Made by a program: the position numbers and the translations under genes. Below are positions 8,839-18,130 of a stretch of DNA of 64,000 nucleotides, one piece after another. This stretch comes from Allomuricauda sp. F6463D (lineage in GTDB: Bacteria; Bacteroidota; Bacteroidia; Flavobacteriales; Flavobacteriaceae), in the NCBI RefSeq assembly GCF_023015965.1, contig NZ_JALKAN010000001.1:496001-560000 (forward strand), given 5' to 3'. Under the pieces are notes generated by a model, which saw only the letters and a list, made by a program, of their open reading frames with translations, had not been told where the DNA came from and made no database searches. The first letter of the stretch is position 1; each line of letters opens with the position of its first letter.

Positions 8839-10977
8839 ATGAAACAATCCCTTTTAAGAATTTTTGTTCTGGTTATATGCCTTATTTTTGCCACCGCTTG
8901 CAAAAACAACAAAGACAAATCCATGAGTATAGCTCCACCAGTAGCACCTAAACATCCGACTCAACTAGAGAAACACGGCGATGTTAGGATTGATGATTAT
9001 TATTGGATGAACAATAGAGAGGACCAACAGGTTCTTGATTATTTGAATGCGGAGAACGAGTATTATCAAAAAATGTCCGCACATACCAAAAAGTTTCAAG
9101 AGGAGCTTTTTGCGGAAATGAAGGGCAGAATCAAAGAAGATGATTCGTCTGTGCCCTATAGATTAGATGGTTACTGGTACATTACGCGATATGAAATGGG
9201 TAAAGAGTATCCTATTTATTCCAGAAAAAAGGAAAGTTTGGATGCCGAAGAACAATTGTTGTTCGATTGCAACGAAATGGCAAAAAATCATGAGTATTTT
9301 AATCTACGTGGTGTTTCCATTAGCCCGGATAATACCATGGCTTCTTTTGGAACAGATACCATTTCCAGACGACAGTACAACATTCAGATAAAGAACCTTT
9401 TATCGGGTGAAATTTATCCGGATATTATCGAAAACACAACTGGTAGTTCTGTATGGGCCAACGACAACAAAACCATTTTTTATACCAAAAAAGACCCTGT
9501 AACGCTGCGTTCCGACAGGATTTTTAAACATGTTTTAGGAACTCCTGCCGATAAGGATGAATTGGTTTTTCACGAAAAAGATTCCACCTACAACACCTTT
9601 GTTTACAAAACAAAATCTAGAAAATATATTGTAATTGGTTCCAGCAGCACATTAACATCAGAATATAGAATTTTGGATGCTGATGATTCCGAAGGTGAGT
9701 TTAAAGTGTTTTCACCGCGTGAAAAAGGGGTAGAGTATGGTATCTCTCATTTTGAAGGTGATTTTTATGTTTTGACCAACAAGGATAACGCTACTAACTT
9801 TAAATTGATGAAAACTGGGGAAAATAATACTTCCTCGGAACATTGGAAAGAATTTATCCCGCACCAAGAAGATGTTTTATTGGAAGATGTTGAGATTTTT
9901 AGAGAATACTACGTGGTTACAGAACGTAATAATGGCCTAAATCAAATGAAAATTGCTAAGTGGGACGGTTCCGATAGCTATTATTTGCCTTTTGATAGTG
10001 AAACGTATGTTGCAGGCCCCTCGGTAAACTTAGATTTTGATACGAAAATTCTACGTTACTACTACAACGAAATGGGTGAACCCTATGCCATTGTTGATTT
10101 TGATATGGAGACCAAGAGCAAGACCATAAAAAAACAGCAGGAAGTGCTGGGGGGTAAGTTTGATAAAAACAACTACAAAACGGAACGCTTATGGGCCACG
10201 GCCAGAGATGGTAAAAAGGTGCCTATATCTGTAATCTATCATAAAAACACGCCTTTAGATGGTACAAATCCGTTGTTACAATATGGTTACGGTTCTTATG
10301 GTGCTACCATTGACCCATATTTTTCATCCATTCGATTGAGTTTATTGGATCGTGGTTTTATCTATGCCATTGCCCATGTTAGGGGAGGAGAGTATTTGGG
10401 AAGACCTTGGTACGAAGACGGAAAATTATTCAATAAGAAAAATTCGTTTACTGATTTTATCGATATTTCTAAATTTTTAATAGAACAAAATTATACTAAT
10501 CCGGAACATTTATATGCCATGGGCGGTTCAGCGGGAGGGCTTTTGATGGGAGCTGTGATTAATATGGCTCCAGAACTGTATCACGGAGTTATTGCAGGAG
10601 TGCCGTTTGTGGATGTGGTCACTACTATGCTGGATGATACCATTCCATTAACCACTGGTGAGTATGATGAATGGGGAAATCCGAACGAAAAGGAATATTA
10701 TGATTATATAAAATCCTATTCCCCTTACGATAATGTGGAAGCCAAAGAATATCCAAATATGTATGTATCTACGGGCTTGCACGACTCTCAAGTACAATAT
10801 TGGGAACCTGCAAAATGGGTGGCCAAATTGAGGGAATATAAAACAGGTGCCAATCTTTTGTTTTTGGACACAAATATGGATGCTGGACATGGTGGAGCAT
10901 CGGGTCGTTTTGAGGCACTCAAGGAGACTGCCAAGGAATATGCCTTTATTTTGGACCTTGAAGGAAAAGCCCTTTAA
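8839..10977 (+). CDS. ptrB: S9 family peptidase, oligopeptidase B-like lipoprotein
   Basis: A 712-residue serine peptidase of the prolyl oligopeptidase family, closest in motifs to oligopeptidase B, which cuts short peptides after Arg or Lys. A lipobox (FATAC, Cys about residue 21) suggests a lipid-anchored periplasmic enzyme, unlike cytosolic E. coli PtrB. The beta-propeller covers about residues 40-430. The hydrolase domain follows with nucleophile GGSAGG (Ser about 564), Asp in GLHDSQV (about 650) and His in DAGHGG (about 684). It lies 60 bp from the divergent ybaB gene. Confidence 0.92.
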   Translation: MKQSLLRIFVLVICLIFATACKNNKDKSMSIAPPVAPKHPTQLEKHGDVRIDDYYWMNNREDQQVLDYLNAENEYYQKMSAHTKKFQEELFAEMKGRIKEDDSSVPYRLDGYWYITRYEMGKEYPIYSRKKESLDAEEQLLFDCNEMAKNHEYFNLRGVSISPDNTMASFGTDTISRRQYNIQIKNLLSGEIYPDIIENTTGSSVWANDNKTIFYTKKDPVTLRSDRIFKHVLGTPADKDELVFHEKDSTYNTFVYKTKSRKYIVIGSSSTLTSEYRILDADDSEGEFKVFSPREKGVEYGISHFEGDFYVLTNKDNATNFKLMKTGENNTSSEHWKEFIPHQEDVLLEDVEIFREYYVVTERNNGLNQMKIAKWDGSDSYYLPFDSETYVAGPSVNLDFDTKILRYYYNEMGEPYAIVDFDMETKSKTIKKQQEVLGGKFDKNNYKTERLWATARDGKKVPISVIYHKNTPLDGTNPLLQYGYGSYGATIDPYFSSIRLSLLDRGFIYAIAHVRGGEYLGRPWYEDGKLFNKKNSFTDFIDISKFLIEQNYTNPEHLYAMGGSAGGLLMGAVINMAPELYHGVIAGVPFVDVVTTMLDDTIPLTTGEYDEWGNPNEKEYYDYIKSYSPYDNVEAKEYPNMYVSTGLHDSQVQYWEPAKWVAKLREYKTGANLLFLDTNMDAGHGGASGRFEALKETAKEYAFILDLEGKAL

Positions 10978-11047
10978 AAAAAAATGTTACATTTGCATGG
11001 AATAATTTTATTCTTCTTGTAAGAATTATTCCTACCTAATACCAGTT

Positions 11048-12088
11048 ATGAAGAAACAGATAAATGCGCACAGCAATATTCTAGACCTAATTGGAAATAC
11101 CCCCTTAGTTGAGCTAAACAAAATTACCGCCCCTCTTACTGGAAATTTTTATGCGAAACTAGAATGCTTTAATCCCGGACATTCCTCAAAAGATCGTATT
11201 GCGATTCATATTATTGAAGAAGCCGAGCGAAAAGGACTTCTAAAACAGGGTAGCACCATTATTGAGACTACATCTGGCAACACAGGCTTTAGCTTGGCCA
11301 TGGTGAGTATTGTTAAGGGCTATAAATGTATTTTGGCAGTAAGTTCAAAATCTTCTCCCGATAAGATAGATATGTTACGCTCCATGGGTGCCAAGGTATA
11401 TGTTTGTCCGGCCCACGTTAGTGCAGATGACCCACGTTCTTATTACGAAGTGGCCAAACAGTTGCACAGTGAAACACCGAATTCCATTTATATCAACCAA
11501 TATTTTAACGAGCTTAACATTGATGCTCACTATTCCAGTACAGGACCAGAGATTTGGGAACAAACCAACGGATTGATCACGCATTTGGTAGCTTGTAGTG
11601 GTACAGGAGGCACTATATCCGGTATTGCTCGTTATTTAAAGGAACAAAACCCGGATATCAAAGTATTGGGGGTTGATGCCTATGGTTCGATATTGAAAAA
11701 ATATCACGAAACGGGACAGTTCGATCATAATGAAATATATCCTTACCGTATTGAAGGTTTAGGTAAAAACTTAATTCCAGAAGCCACGGACTTTAATAGT
11801 ATAGACAGGTATGTTAAGGTAACAGATGGTGAAAGTGCGCATATGGCGCGTAAATTGGCCCATACCGAAGGTATTTTTGCTGGTTACACTAGTGGTGCCG
11901 CAACCCAGGCATTGTACAAATTGAATACCGAAGGGGAGTTTACGGAAGATAGCAATGTTGTTGTTGTGTTCCCAGACCATGGTTCAAGGTACATGAGTAA
12001 GGTATACAGTAACGAATGGATGGAAAACCAAGGTTTTTTCGATATCCAGGATGCAGAGATACCCGAAGAAATTAAGTATATTAAATAA
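11048..12088 (+). CDS. PLP-dependent cysteine-synthase-family enzyme (candidate cysteate synthase)
   Basis: A 346-residue fold-type II PLP enzyme. Lys48 in HSSKDR is the Schiff-base lysine, TTSGNTG binds substrate, and the glycine-rich GTGGT loop holds the phosphate. No heme or CBS domain is present. By family it could be cysteine synthase or a cystathionine beta-synthase-type enzyme. Its neighbour is an alpha-oxoamine synthase, and this pairing in Bacteroidota fits sulfonolipid synthesis, where a PLP enzyme makes cysteate from (phospho)serine and sulfite. That role is inference. A TACATTTG box at 10988-10995 may be its -7 promoter element; the gene ends at a terminator (12113-12143). Confidence 0.85.
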   Translation: MKKQINAHSNILDLIGNTPLVELNKITAPLTGNFYAKLECFNPGHSSKDRIAIHIIEEAERKGLLKQGSTIIETTSGNTGFSLAMVSIVKGYKCILAVSSKSSPDKIDMLRSMGAKVYVCPAHVSADDPRSYYEVAKQLHSETPNSIYINQYFNELNIDAHYSSTGPEIWEQTNGLITHLVACSGTGGTISGIARYLKEQNPDIKVLGVDAYGSILKKYHETGQFDHNEIYPYRIEGLGKNLIPEATDFNSIDRYVKVTDGESAHMARKLAHTEGIFAGYTSGAATQALYKLNTEGEFTEDSNVVVVFPDHGSRYMSKVYSNEWMENQGFFDIQDAEIPEEIKYIK

Positions 12089-12112
12089 AACCAATACCCT
12101 ATAATACCTCAG

Positions 12113-12143
12113 AACGGCAATGTAAAACATTGCCGTTTTTTTT
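12113..12143 (+). terminator. Rho-independent terminator
   Basis: The stem AACGGCAATG / CATTGCCGTT has a 5-base loop and is followed by a run of T. It lies 25 bp after the cysteine-synthase-like gene, so that gene and the oxoamine synthase are likely transcribed separately despite adjacency. Confidence 0.9.
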
Positions 12144-12183
12144 ATATATAGGTATTTCGTTATGGAAGGTTCATAAAAATCAA

Positions 12184-12191
12184 TACTTTTG
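12184..12191 (+). promoter_or_regulatory. Candidate -7 promoter box
   Basis: TACTTTTG matches the Bacteroidota primary sigma -7 consensus TAnnTTTG and lies 23 bp before the oxoamine synthase start codon, directly after the preceding terminator. A clear TTTG -33 element is not seen; TTTCG at about 12155 is only a weak candidate. Confidence 0.5.
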
Positions 12192-12214
12192 CTTTTATAT
12201 TAAATTTAAGGTAG

Positions 12215-13477
12215 ATGAGAGATTTATTCGATAGAATCATTGAGAACAAAGGGCCTTTAGGTAAATGGGCCTCACAAGCAGAGGGCTATTTTGTTTTTCC
12301 AAAACTTGAAGGACCGATTTCCAATAGAATGAAGTTCCAAGGAAAAGATGTAATAACATGGAGTATCAATGACTATCTGGGTTTGGCCAATCGACCGGAG
12401 ATTAAAAAAGTGGATGGAGAAACAGCTTTGGAACATGGTGCTGCTTATCCGATGGGAGCTCGAATGATGAGTGGGCATACTGACTTCCACGAACAATTAC
12501 AGAACGAATTGGCAGAATTTGTAAACAAGCAAGCCGCTTACTTGCTGAATTTTGGATACCAAGGATTTATGTCAGTGATTGACGCTTTGGTGGCTAAAGA
12601 TGATATTATTGTTTATGATGTAGACTGTCACGCTTGTATTATTGACGGTGTTCGTTTACATATGGGCAAACGCTTTACATTTAAACACAACGACCCTGAA
12701 AGTTTGCAAAAAAACTTGGAACGTGCCACTAAACTGGCAAATGAGACAGGAGGGGGTATTTTGGTGATTACCGAAGGAGTTTTTGGCATGCGTGGAGAAC
12801 AAGGCATTCTTAAAGAAATCGTCGAACTAAAAAAGAAATTTAATTTTAGACTCTTGGTGGATGATGCGCACGGGTTTGGAACACTTGGTAAAACAGGTGC
12901 CGGTGCTGGAGAGGAACAGGGTGTGCAAGATGAGATTGATGTGTATTTGGCTACTTTCGCCAAATCTATGGCAGGTATTGGAGCTTTTGTAGCTGCCGAT
13001 AAGGAAATTATAGAATATTTGAAGTATAATCTTAGGTCTCAAATGTTCGCCAAATCTTTGCCCATGGTATACGTAAAAGGAGCTTTAAAAAGACTGGATA
13101 TGCTACGTACCATGCCAGAACTTAAAGCAACGCTTTGGGAAAATGTGAATGCACTTCAAAACGGGCTAAAAGAACGAGGTTTTGATATTGGTACTACGAC
13201 CAGTTGTGTAACCCCGGTTTATTTGAATGGTAGCATACCAGAGGCCATGGCCTTGGTAAAGGATTTACGTGAAAATCATGGGATTTTCTGTTCTATAGTG
13301 GTATATCCAGTAATTCCAAAAGGATTGATTTTACTTCGTTTGATTCCAACAGCGACCCACACGATGGATGATATTGAAAAAACCCTGGACGCCTTCTCTG
13401 CCATTAGGGAGCGTTTGGAAAACGGTACATATAAAAGACTTTCAGCTGCAGTTGCTGCTGCTATGGGAGAATCATAG
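12215..13477 (+). CDS. Alpha-oxoamine synthase (candidate cysteate fatty-acyltransferase / SPT-like)
   Basis: A 420-residue fold-type I PLP enzyme. Key residues are LVDDAHGFG (Asp216/217, His219) and the PLP lysine Lys250 in TFAKSMAGIG. It lacks a membrane segment. The family condenses an amino acid with an acyl-CoA or acyl-ACP and releases CO2: serine palmitoyltransferase, KBL, AONS and the capnine-forming cysteate acyltransferase. The N-terminal SINDYLGLANRPE segment is of the SPT/KBL kind. Next to a cysteine-synthase-like gene, the cysteate acyltransferase of sulfonolipid synthesis is the preferred hypothesis; sphingolipid SPT is the main alternative. Confidence 0.85.
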   Translation: MRDLFDRIIENKGPLGKWASQAEGYFVFPKLEGPISNRMKFQGKDVITWSINDYLGLANRPEIKKVDGETALEHGAAYPMGARMMSGHTDFHEQLQNELAEFVNKQAAYLLNFGYQGFMSVIDALVAKDDIIVYDVDCHACIIDGVRLHMGKRFTFKHNDPESLQKNLERATKLANETGGGILVITEGVFGMRGEQGILKEIVELKKKFNFRLLVDDAHGFGTLGKTGAGAGEEQGVQDEIDVYLATFAKSMAGIGAFVAADKEIIEYLKYNLRSQMFAKSLPMVYVKGALKRLDMLRTMPELKATLWENVNALQNGLKERGFDIGTTTSCVTPVYLNGSIPEAMALVKDLRENHGIFCSIVVYPVIPKGLILLRLIPTATHTMDDIEKTLDAFSAIRERLENGTYKRLSAAVAAAMGES

Positions 13478-13568
13478 TTTTTTTTACATAATGACTGTTG
13501 ATTTGATTTTATTGTCATCAGTACCTGTGTAATACGGGAAAAATGATAATCTAAGGTCACAGAAATTT

Positions 13569-13608
13569 AAAAAGGCAATCTCGGTTTAAATATTGGGATT
13601 GCCTTTTT
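13569..13608. terminator. Bidirectional terminator
   Basis: The perfect stem AAAAAGGCAATC / GATTGCCTTTTT has a 16-base loop. The A/T ends make it work from either side, fitting its place between the convergent oxoamine synthase (plus) and SMR transporter (minus) genes. Confidence 0.88.
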
Positions 13609-13700
13609 GTTTTAAGTTGTTAATAGTGAACAACGTTGGTAAAGATGTTTTTCCCTAAAGATGTTCTTGCTACACGTATTACACCTTTATTTACCACCAT

Positions 13701-14027
13701 TTAATTTGAAACTACTTTTAATCCGATAATAGAGGTAACCAATGTGGTAATAAAAAATAGTCGCCAAAATGTAGCAGGTTCTTTAAAAACGAGGATTCCG
13801 ACCAAAACAGTTCCTACAGCGCCAATTCCTGTCCAAACTGCATAGGCAGTTCCTATGGGTAGTTGTTGAGTTGCTTTTACCAATAAAAACATACTGATTC
13901 CCAAACATATCAAAAAACCCATATACCAATAAATTGTTTCAATTCCTGTTGCTTCTTTTGCCTTTCCTAGGCAAGCTGCAAAGGCGACTTCAAAGAGTCC
14001 GGCGATAATCAATAGTATCCAATTCAT
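13701..14027 (-). CDS. sugE: SMR-family exporter, Gdx/SugE type
   Basis: A 108-residue, four-helix inner-membrane transporter that works as a dual-topology dimer with proton exchange. Glu13 in LFEVAFA is the shared proton/substrate residue, and LPIGTAYAVWTGIGAVGT matches the Gdx (guanidinium exporter) subgroup rather than the EmrE multidrug subgroup. Such proteins export guanidinium and some quaternary ammonium compounds. No guanidine riboswitch-like element was recognised in the 140 bp upstream. Confidence 0.9.
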   Translation of the reverse strand: MNWILLIIAGLFEVAFAACLGKAKEATGIETIYWYMGFLICLGISMFLLVKATQQLPIGTAYAVWTGIGAVGTVLVGILVFKEPATFWRLFFITTLVTSIIGLKVVSN

Positions 14028-14166
14028 TTCCAGTTATTCTTATGTTGATATTTCGTTGATTGTAAAATTACAATACCTTCAAAATAGCAACTTGGATGGT
14101 TTCAATCGAAAATAATGATATTTATTTTATTGAGTTTTCCTTTGGATAAAAGGCTATGGGGTGGAT

Positions 14167-14901
14167 TTATCTATACTCTGGATTTTCAAAACTCCAACGT
14201 TCTCCATCATCCCATTCCTTTCTTGAGTTTCCGTAATTTGAGTAGCCATTATTCTCCTTGAGCATCAATGCTAAATGAAGCAGATTATAAGTCATGAAAG
14301 TGGTGTTTCTGTTCGTAAAATCACTATTAAACCCAACGGGGTTGTCCAATTTTTCTCCTTTCCATTCCTTATCTCCATAGCTTGGCCCGGGTCCTACTTC
14401 TCCTATCCATCCACAATCAGCTTGTGGCGGAATTGAATAACCAATATGCTGAAGGGAATATAATATACCCATCGCACAATGTTTTACTCCATCTTCATTG
14501 CCTGTTACTACACATCCACCGACTTTGCCATAAAAAAGGTATTGCCCTTTATCATTTGTTAAACCACTCATTGCGTATAGTCGTTCAATTAATTTTTGTG
14601 CAATTGAAGATTTCTCCCCCAGCCAAATTGGGGTTCCAACAATTAGAATATCTGCTGCTTTTATTTTCTTGAATATCTCAGGCCAATCGTCTTTATCCCA
14701 GTTGTGTTCTGTCATATCTGGATATACACCGTTCGCAACATTGTAATCCACCAATCGAATGGAGTGTGTTTCCACATTTTCTTCATCCATAATCTGTTTT
14801 GAAACGTTCATGAGTATATCTGTATGGCTTTCCGCTGGTGATTTTTTAAGTGTGCAGTTTACAAATACTGCTTTTAAATTTTTGAATTTGTTCTTTTCCA
14901 T
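14167..14901 (-). CDS. Flavodoxin-like NAD(P)H-dependent FMN reductase
   Basis: A 244-residue soluble protein with the flavodoxin-like fold of the NADPH-dependent FMN reductase family. An N-terminal strand AVFVNCTLKKSPAESHT binds the FMN phosphate, GTPIWLGEKSS is the second flavin loop, and VVTGNEDG lies at the third. Physiological substrate unknown; relatives reduce quinones, azo dyes or nitro compounds. It is a single gene followed on its 5' side by a 690 bp stretch without genes. Confidence 0.85.
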   Translation of the reverse strand: MEKNKFKNLKAVFVNCTLKKSPAESHTDILMNVSKQIMDEENVETHSIRLVDYNVANGVYPDMTEHNWDKDDWPEIFKKIKAADILIVGTPIWLGEKSSIAQKLIERLYAMSGLTNDKGQYLFYGKVGGCVVTGNEDGVKHCAMGILYSLQHIGYSIPPQADCGWIGEVGPGPSYGDKEWKGEKLDNPVGFNSDFTNRNTTFMTYNLLHLALMLKENNGYSNYGNSRKEWDDGERWSFENPEYR

Positions 14902-15591
14902 AGTTTTAGATGTTTTACTTTTTCAGGGTTTAACGCTGCCCTAGGATTCTCCAGTAGATAATCATTCTTATGATTAATGTCTCATTATCGCCATAGTCCA
15001 AACTTGTTTTGGTGCCTACAACACATCAGTAGTTTATAAAAATTATAAGCATTTATGACTTAATTTTTACTATTGTGTCCAATGGAATTGCTTTAATCTT
15101 TTTTGAACCTTTACAAATAGGTTGTCAAAAAAATCCACACATAAGTCTGCGGTAATGATCGTAGTTATTGTGTGTAATTGCTGAATGCCTTTTTAGATAA
15201 AACGTCTTGTTTTACTAGCAGCCAATGCTTGAATACAGTTTATGAAAAAGCCAGTAATGCAGATACACAAAAGATACGGTTATATTTCGGCATACCCTAG
15301 AAAATAACTTTGCAAACTCATATCAAAGTAAAAATCTATAGGAATTTTGCAAGTAGGGGAGTCAATAATTATGTACTTTTTTTAATATCTCCCAGATGCT
15401 TACATCAATATATTTGTCCGATTGCAGTATCAGATTCTTTTTTTACCGTTGAACGCTCTATAATCACATACCATCCCTTTACGTCTTTGTAGAAGTTTAC
15501 TGGTTAATGTGTATCTGCCGTAATTCCAAAATGTGAAAATGATTTCGGGGATTTTATTTTTTTGTTTCTATATGAATTAGCTTTTGTTCTC
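14902..15591. other. Gene-free stretch of 690 bp
   Basis: No open frame with family-like sequence and no strong terminator or RNA was found. The composition is AT-rich and all frames are broken, so it may be decayed sequence. Some attC-like strings (TGCCTACAAC near 15020) are too weak to call. Confidence 0.5.
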
Positions 15592-16704
15592 TTAATTCAA
15601 CCGTTTCATCTTCTCCATTATGTCTGCTTGAGTTGTTGCCTCAAATTCAATTTCCACATGTTTATCTGTAGAAGTATTAATGGTTGTCTCAAAAATATAA
15701 GGCGTTTCGTTTTTTGCAGATAGCGCTATAATCTTTAAATTTTTTCCAATTGGTATATTCCTGAAAGCAACTGTATTTTTTCTTCCTTTCCAGTACTGTT
15801 CCGAAATTATACTATTCATATCACTGAATACTGCATACATTCTCACTCCAGTTAAAGAATCGTTTTTTACAAGAAGTTGAATGTCTGTTTTGGGGCTAGA
15901 GTCATTATAAAATCTATCACAATTTATCCACCCAAAATTCATTAACTCCACAGCTTCGTAGGTTTTTCTCTGATGATCAATTTGTTTTTGTTGCTTTTCG
16001 TAGTCTGTTTTGTTCGTTAAATACTCTTTTTCTGATATTACTTGTTGTTTCTTGGGCTCAGGTGCAGCAGTATAACGCTCTGTATATTCGAATAAGGGGT
16101 CCATGCTGTTCGTTTTTCCGGTGTGCTGTTTTGCCACAGGTTTTTGAGGCTCTTGTGCGTCTTTAATACGCTTTGGCTTGAAGCTATCATTGGTTGGAAT
16201 CCAATTTATTTGTCCAAGACTATCTCTTTCACCAAGAAAAAGCCCCATTTCATCATCCGTTAGTTTAGGGAATTCAACTTCAAGTCCTTCTCCTTGTTTT
16301 ATTTTAAGTTGTTTTCCATCGGAAGTCATATTCAAGTAGTAGGCTCCACCAGTTACTAGAATTTGTCCATTGGAAATAGTTGGAGCGTTATTAGATAACA
16401 TACTTGAATTATTTGTCATTTCTAAAAGCTCGACCTTAATATTATCTCCCAGTGGAGTGCATTCATCGGTTTCTAGTCGACTGGGGTCAATATGGATAAT
16501 AGTTCCTTTTGAACCCGTAAGAGTTGTTTTCCTGTCAGAAGGAACAACCAAATATTGTGGCTTTTCTGCAATTTCTAAAAGTAGACTGTCAACTTGCCCT
16601 AATTCATCAAATGGATTGATTTGTACTTTATTGTCCTGTTCATTGTTGCAACCAGTAAAAATGGAGACAATTAGTAATAAAAGAATGCATTTCTTTTGTT
16701 TCAT
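15592..16704 (-). CDS. Hypothetical lipoprotein with ZU5-like region
   Basis: A 370-residue lipoprotein (lipobox IFTGC, Cys about residue 19). Residues about 60-160 resemble the ZU5-like beta domain of Bacteroidota surface proteins: a GSKGTIIHIDPSRL strand, the ELLEMTNNSSMLSNNAPT segment and VTGGAYYLNMTSDGKQL. A charged Lys/Gln/Glu-rich linker (about 190-250) precedes a second beta-rich region of unknown type. The likely location is the outer or inner membrane facing the periplasm. The start codon lies 18 bp after palindrome E1, as in the cassette units, but no palindrome is seen at its 3' end. Confidence 0.7.
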   Translation of the reverse strand: MKQKKCILLLLIVSIFTGCNNEQDNKVQINPFDELGQVDSLLLEIAEKPQYLVVPSDRKTTLTGSKGTIIHIDPSRLETDECTPLGDNIKVELLEMTNNSSMLSNNAPTISNGQILVTGGAYYLNMTSDGKQLKIKQGEGLEVEFPKLTDDEMGLFLGERDSLGQINWIPTNDSFKPKRIKDAQEPQKPVAKQHTGKTNSMDPLFEYTERYTAAPEPKKQQVISEKEYLTNKTDYEKQQKQIDHQRKTYEAVELMNFGWINCDRFYNDSSPKTDIQLLVKNDSLTGVRMYAVFSDMNSIISEQYWKGRKNTVAFRNIPIGKNLKIIALSAKNETPYIFETTINTSTDKHVEIEFEATTQADIMEKMKRLN

Positions 16705-16722
16705 AGTCGTTTGTTACATTGC

Positions 16723-16821
16723 TCACAACGGTTTTGTATAAAAATGACTGCGGGTTTTCGTGTGAGGAATTTCCGCGGGAAATTCAGATGTAACAAAAGC
16801 GCAATTATCCTTAGGTTAAGC
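16723..16821 (-). repeat. attC-like palindrome E1
   Basis: Minus-strand ends: R'' GCTTAAC (16821-16815, a full RYYYAAC match) and R' GTTGTGA (16729-16723). Imperfect outer arms pair GGATAATTGCGC with GCAGTCATTTTTATAC. The centre holds a perfect 19-base palindrome at 16767-16785 with core TTCCGCGGGAA. It precedes the lipoprotein gene at 15592-16704 by 18 bp. Confidence 0.6.
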
Positions 16822-16884
16822 ACTAATTAAGCGATTATATCTACTGGCCTTAATTTTGATCCTAAACAAAAATCCAATCAGTAA

Positions 16885-17112
16885 ATATTGAGAAGCCTTG
16901 GCTTTGACAACATTGATAAACTTCAATTTTATCCTTTATACAATTTTTGCCACATGCTGTCTCCGGTTGCCATTAAACAGGTGTGTGAGCCTTGAATTTC
17001 ATTTCCAAATTGCTGTGATACAGTTTACCCGTTCTTTAATTCTCCGTATTTGTCAATAAATATAGGAAAACTTTTGGTGTTGACATCGGTAAGGAAGTCT
17101 TTTGAGTGGGGG
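16885..17112 (+). mobile_element. IS110-family remnant A (5' end only)
   Basis: About 160 bp of non-coding sequence is followed by a frame reading NKYRKTFGVDIGKEVF then a stop (about 17054-17106). This is the N-terminus of IS110-type transposases, with the first catalytic Asp in GVDI. The upstream part aligns with remnant B (the string GACAACATTGATAA and the TGTGAG...AATAAATA block). The rest of the transposase is missing. Confidence 0.65.
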
Positions 17113-17262
17113 TTAATCTCGACCTGAATGTAATTGGGATTCTTTAAGTTTTATATCAATTGTAGAAATGAAATTATAAAGACAGTCTAATATTTGATGT
17201 CCAATTTTTCGAATTTCTTCTTTTTGGATTTCAATTGAATCAACTCTTTTTTGTCCTAAAGT
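17113..17262 (-). pseudogene. Short open remnant, possibly of a PLP decarboxylase
   Basis: About 49 codons without a start read TLGQKRVDSIEIQKEE then IRKIGHQILDCLYNFIS and end at TAA (17115-17113). The phrase EEIRKIGHQILD recalls the N-terminus of group II PLP-dependent decarboxylases. This is a weak match in a region that also carries IS110 debris, so it may be chance. Confidence 0.25.
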
Positions 17263-17280
17263 TCAAGTTATCAAGTACTT

Positions 17281-17793
17281 TTAGTTTGATTTGTGAACTT
17301 CCAATTCGATTTCAACCATAAATTCGGGAAATGCCAATCCAGAAACTTCAACCCAAGAACCGGTCGGAAAATGATTTTGGTATACTTCGGCCCGATATGC
17401 TGATTTTTCCAGCATTAGCGCCATATTTGTGGTGAAAATATTTTCCACAACTACATCATCAAATGTACAACCGTAATGTTGTAGGATTTTCTCCAAATCC
17501 GAATAACAATTTTTAATTTGCTGTTCCATGTCGTCAATTGCGGTTGGGTTTCCTTCATCGTCCATACTTACTGCCCCAGAGATTTTAATACTATTCCCAA
17601 TTTTTACCGCATGGGAATATCCGAAAGCTTTTTCCACTTCTGGTCGCAGGAGAAAATATTCTGGTTTCTCGTCCTCAACGATTACTTCTTGTTCAACTTC
17701 TTTTGTTTCTTCTTTTTGTTTACAACTTTGGAATTCAAAAGCAACGAATAAAAGTGTTGCAATTAAGGTGAGTTTAATCATCGGTTTTTTCAT
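17281..17793 (-). CDS. RidA-family (YjgF/UK114) lipoprotein
   Basis: A 170-residue protein with a lipobox (FQSC, Cys about 24) and a charged Glu/Lys linker, then a RidA/YjgF domain (about 50-168). RidA proteins are trimers that hydrolyse reactive enamine/imine intermediates. Visible marks are YSHAVKIGNSIKISGAVSMD, the helix QIKNCYSDLEKIL and the C-terminal PTGSWVEVSGLAFPEFMVEIE. The canonical catalytic Arg of RidA (usually in a NRP-like motif near the end) is not evident, so it may be a Rid subgroup with another role. The start lies 17 bp after palindrome E2. Confidence 0.85.
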   Translation of the reverse strand: MKKPMIKLTLIATLLFVAFEFQSCKQKEETKEVEQEVIVEDEKPEYFLLRPEVEKAFGYSHAVKIGNSIKISGAVSMDDEGNPTAIDDMEQQIKNCYSDLEKILQHYGCTFDDVVVENIFTTNMALMLEKSAYRAEVYQNHFPTGSWVEVSGLAFPEFMVEIELEVHKSN

Positions 17794-17810
17794 AATTCTG
17801 ATTGTTTGGC

Positions 17811-17880
17811 GCCTACTTTGAGCGATTTTTGGCTGTCCCGAATTATGCTTTGTTTAAGTCTGAAGCACAAAGGGTTAGGC
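17811..17880 (-). repeat. attC-like palindrome E2 (short form)
   Basis: A 70 bp element. Minus strand: R'' GCCTAAC (17880-17874, perfect RYYYAAC), outer arm CCCTTTGTGCTT pairing with AATCGCTCAAAG, and R' G-TAGGC (17816-17811), which looks like GTTAGGC with one T lost. It lies directly before the RidA gene. Confidence 0.5.
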
Positions 17881-18130
17881 TATGGTTAGTTATGCGTTTC
17901 AGCTAATGTAACAAATTCTAACTTAATCGAAATTCGTTAGAATCATTGTAAGTAGGGTAGGGCCAAACAGTTGTACACAGCTTAGATTTGATTTTGATTA
18001 AACGGACAGTATATTCTGAAAAAAAAATCAAAAGACAAAATCCAAGATTTCTATTTGGATAAAAAACCGGACATAGGCAAAGGGACAATCCTCACTCTTT
18101 TAGTGTTAGAATTGCAAACATCTATAATGT

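Noticed and set aside
13701..14160. Guanidine riboswitch upstream of the Gdx/SugE-type exporter
   Set aside because: No conserved ykkC or mini-ykkC type hairpins were found in the upstream 140 bp.
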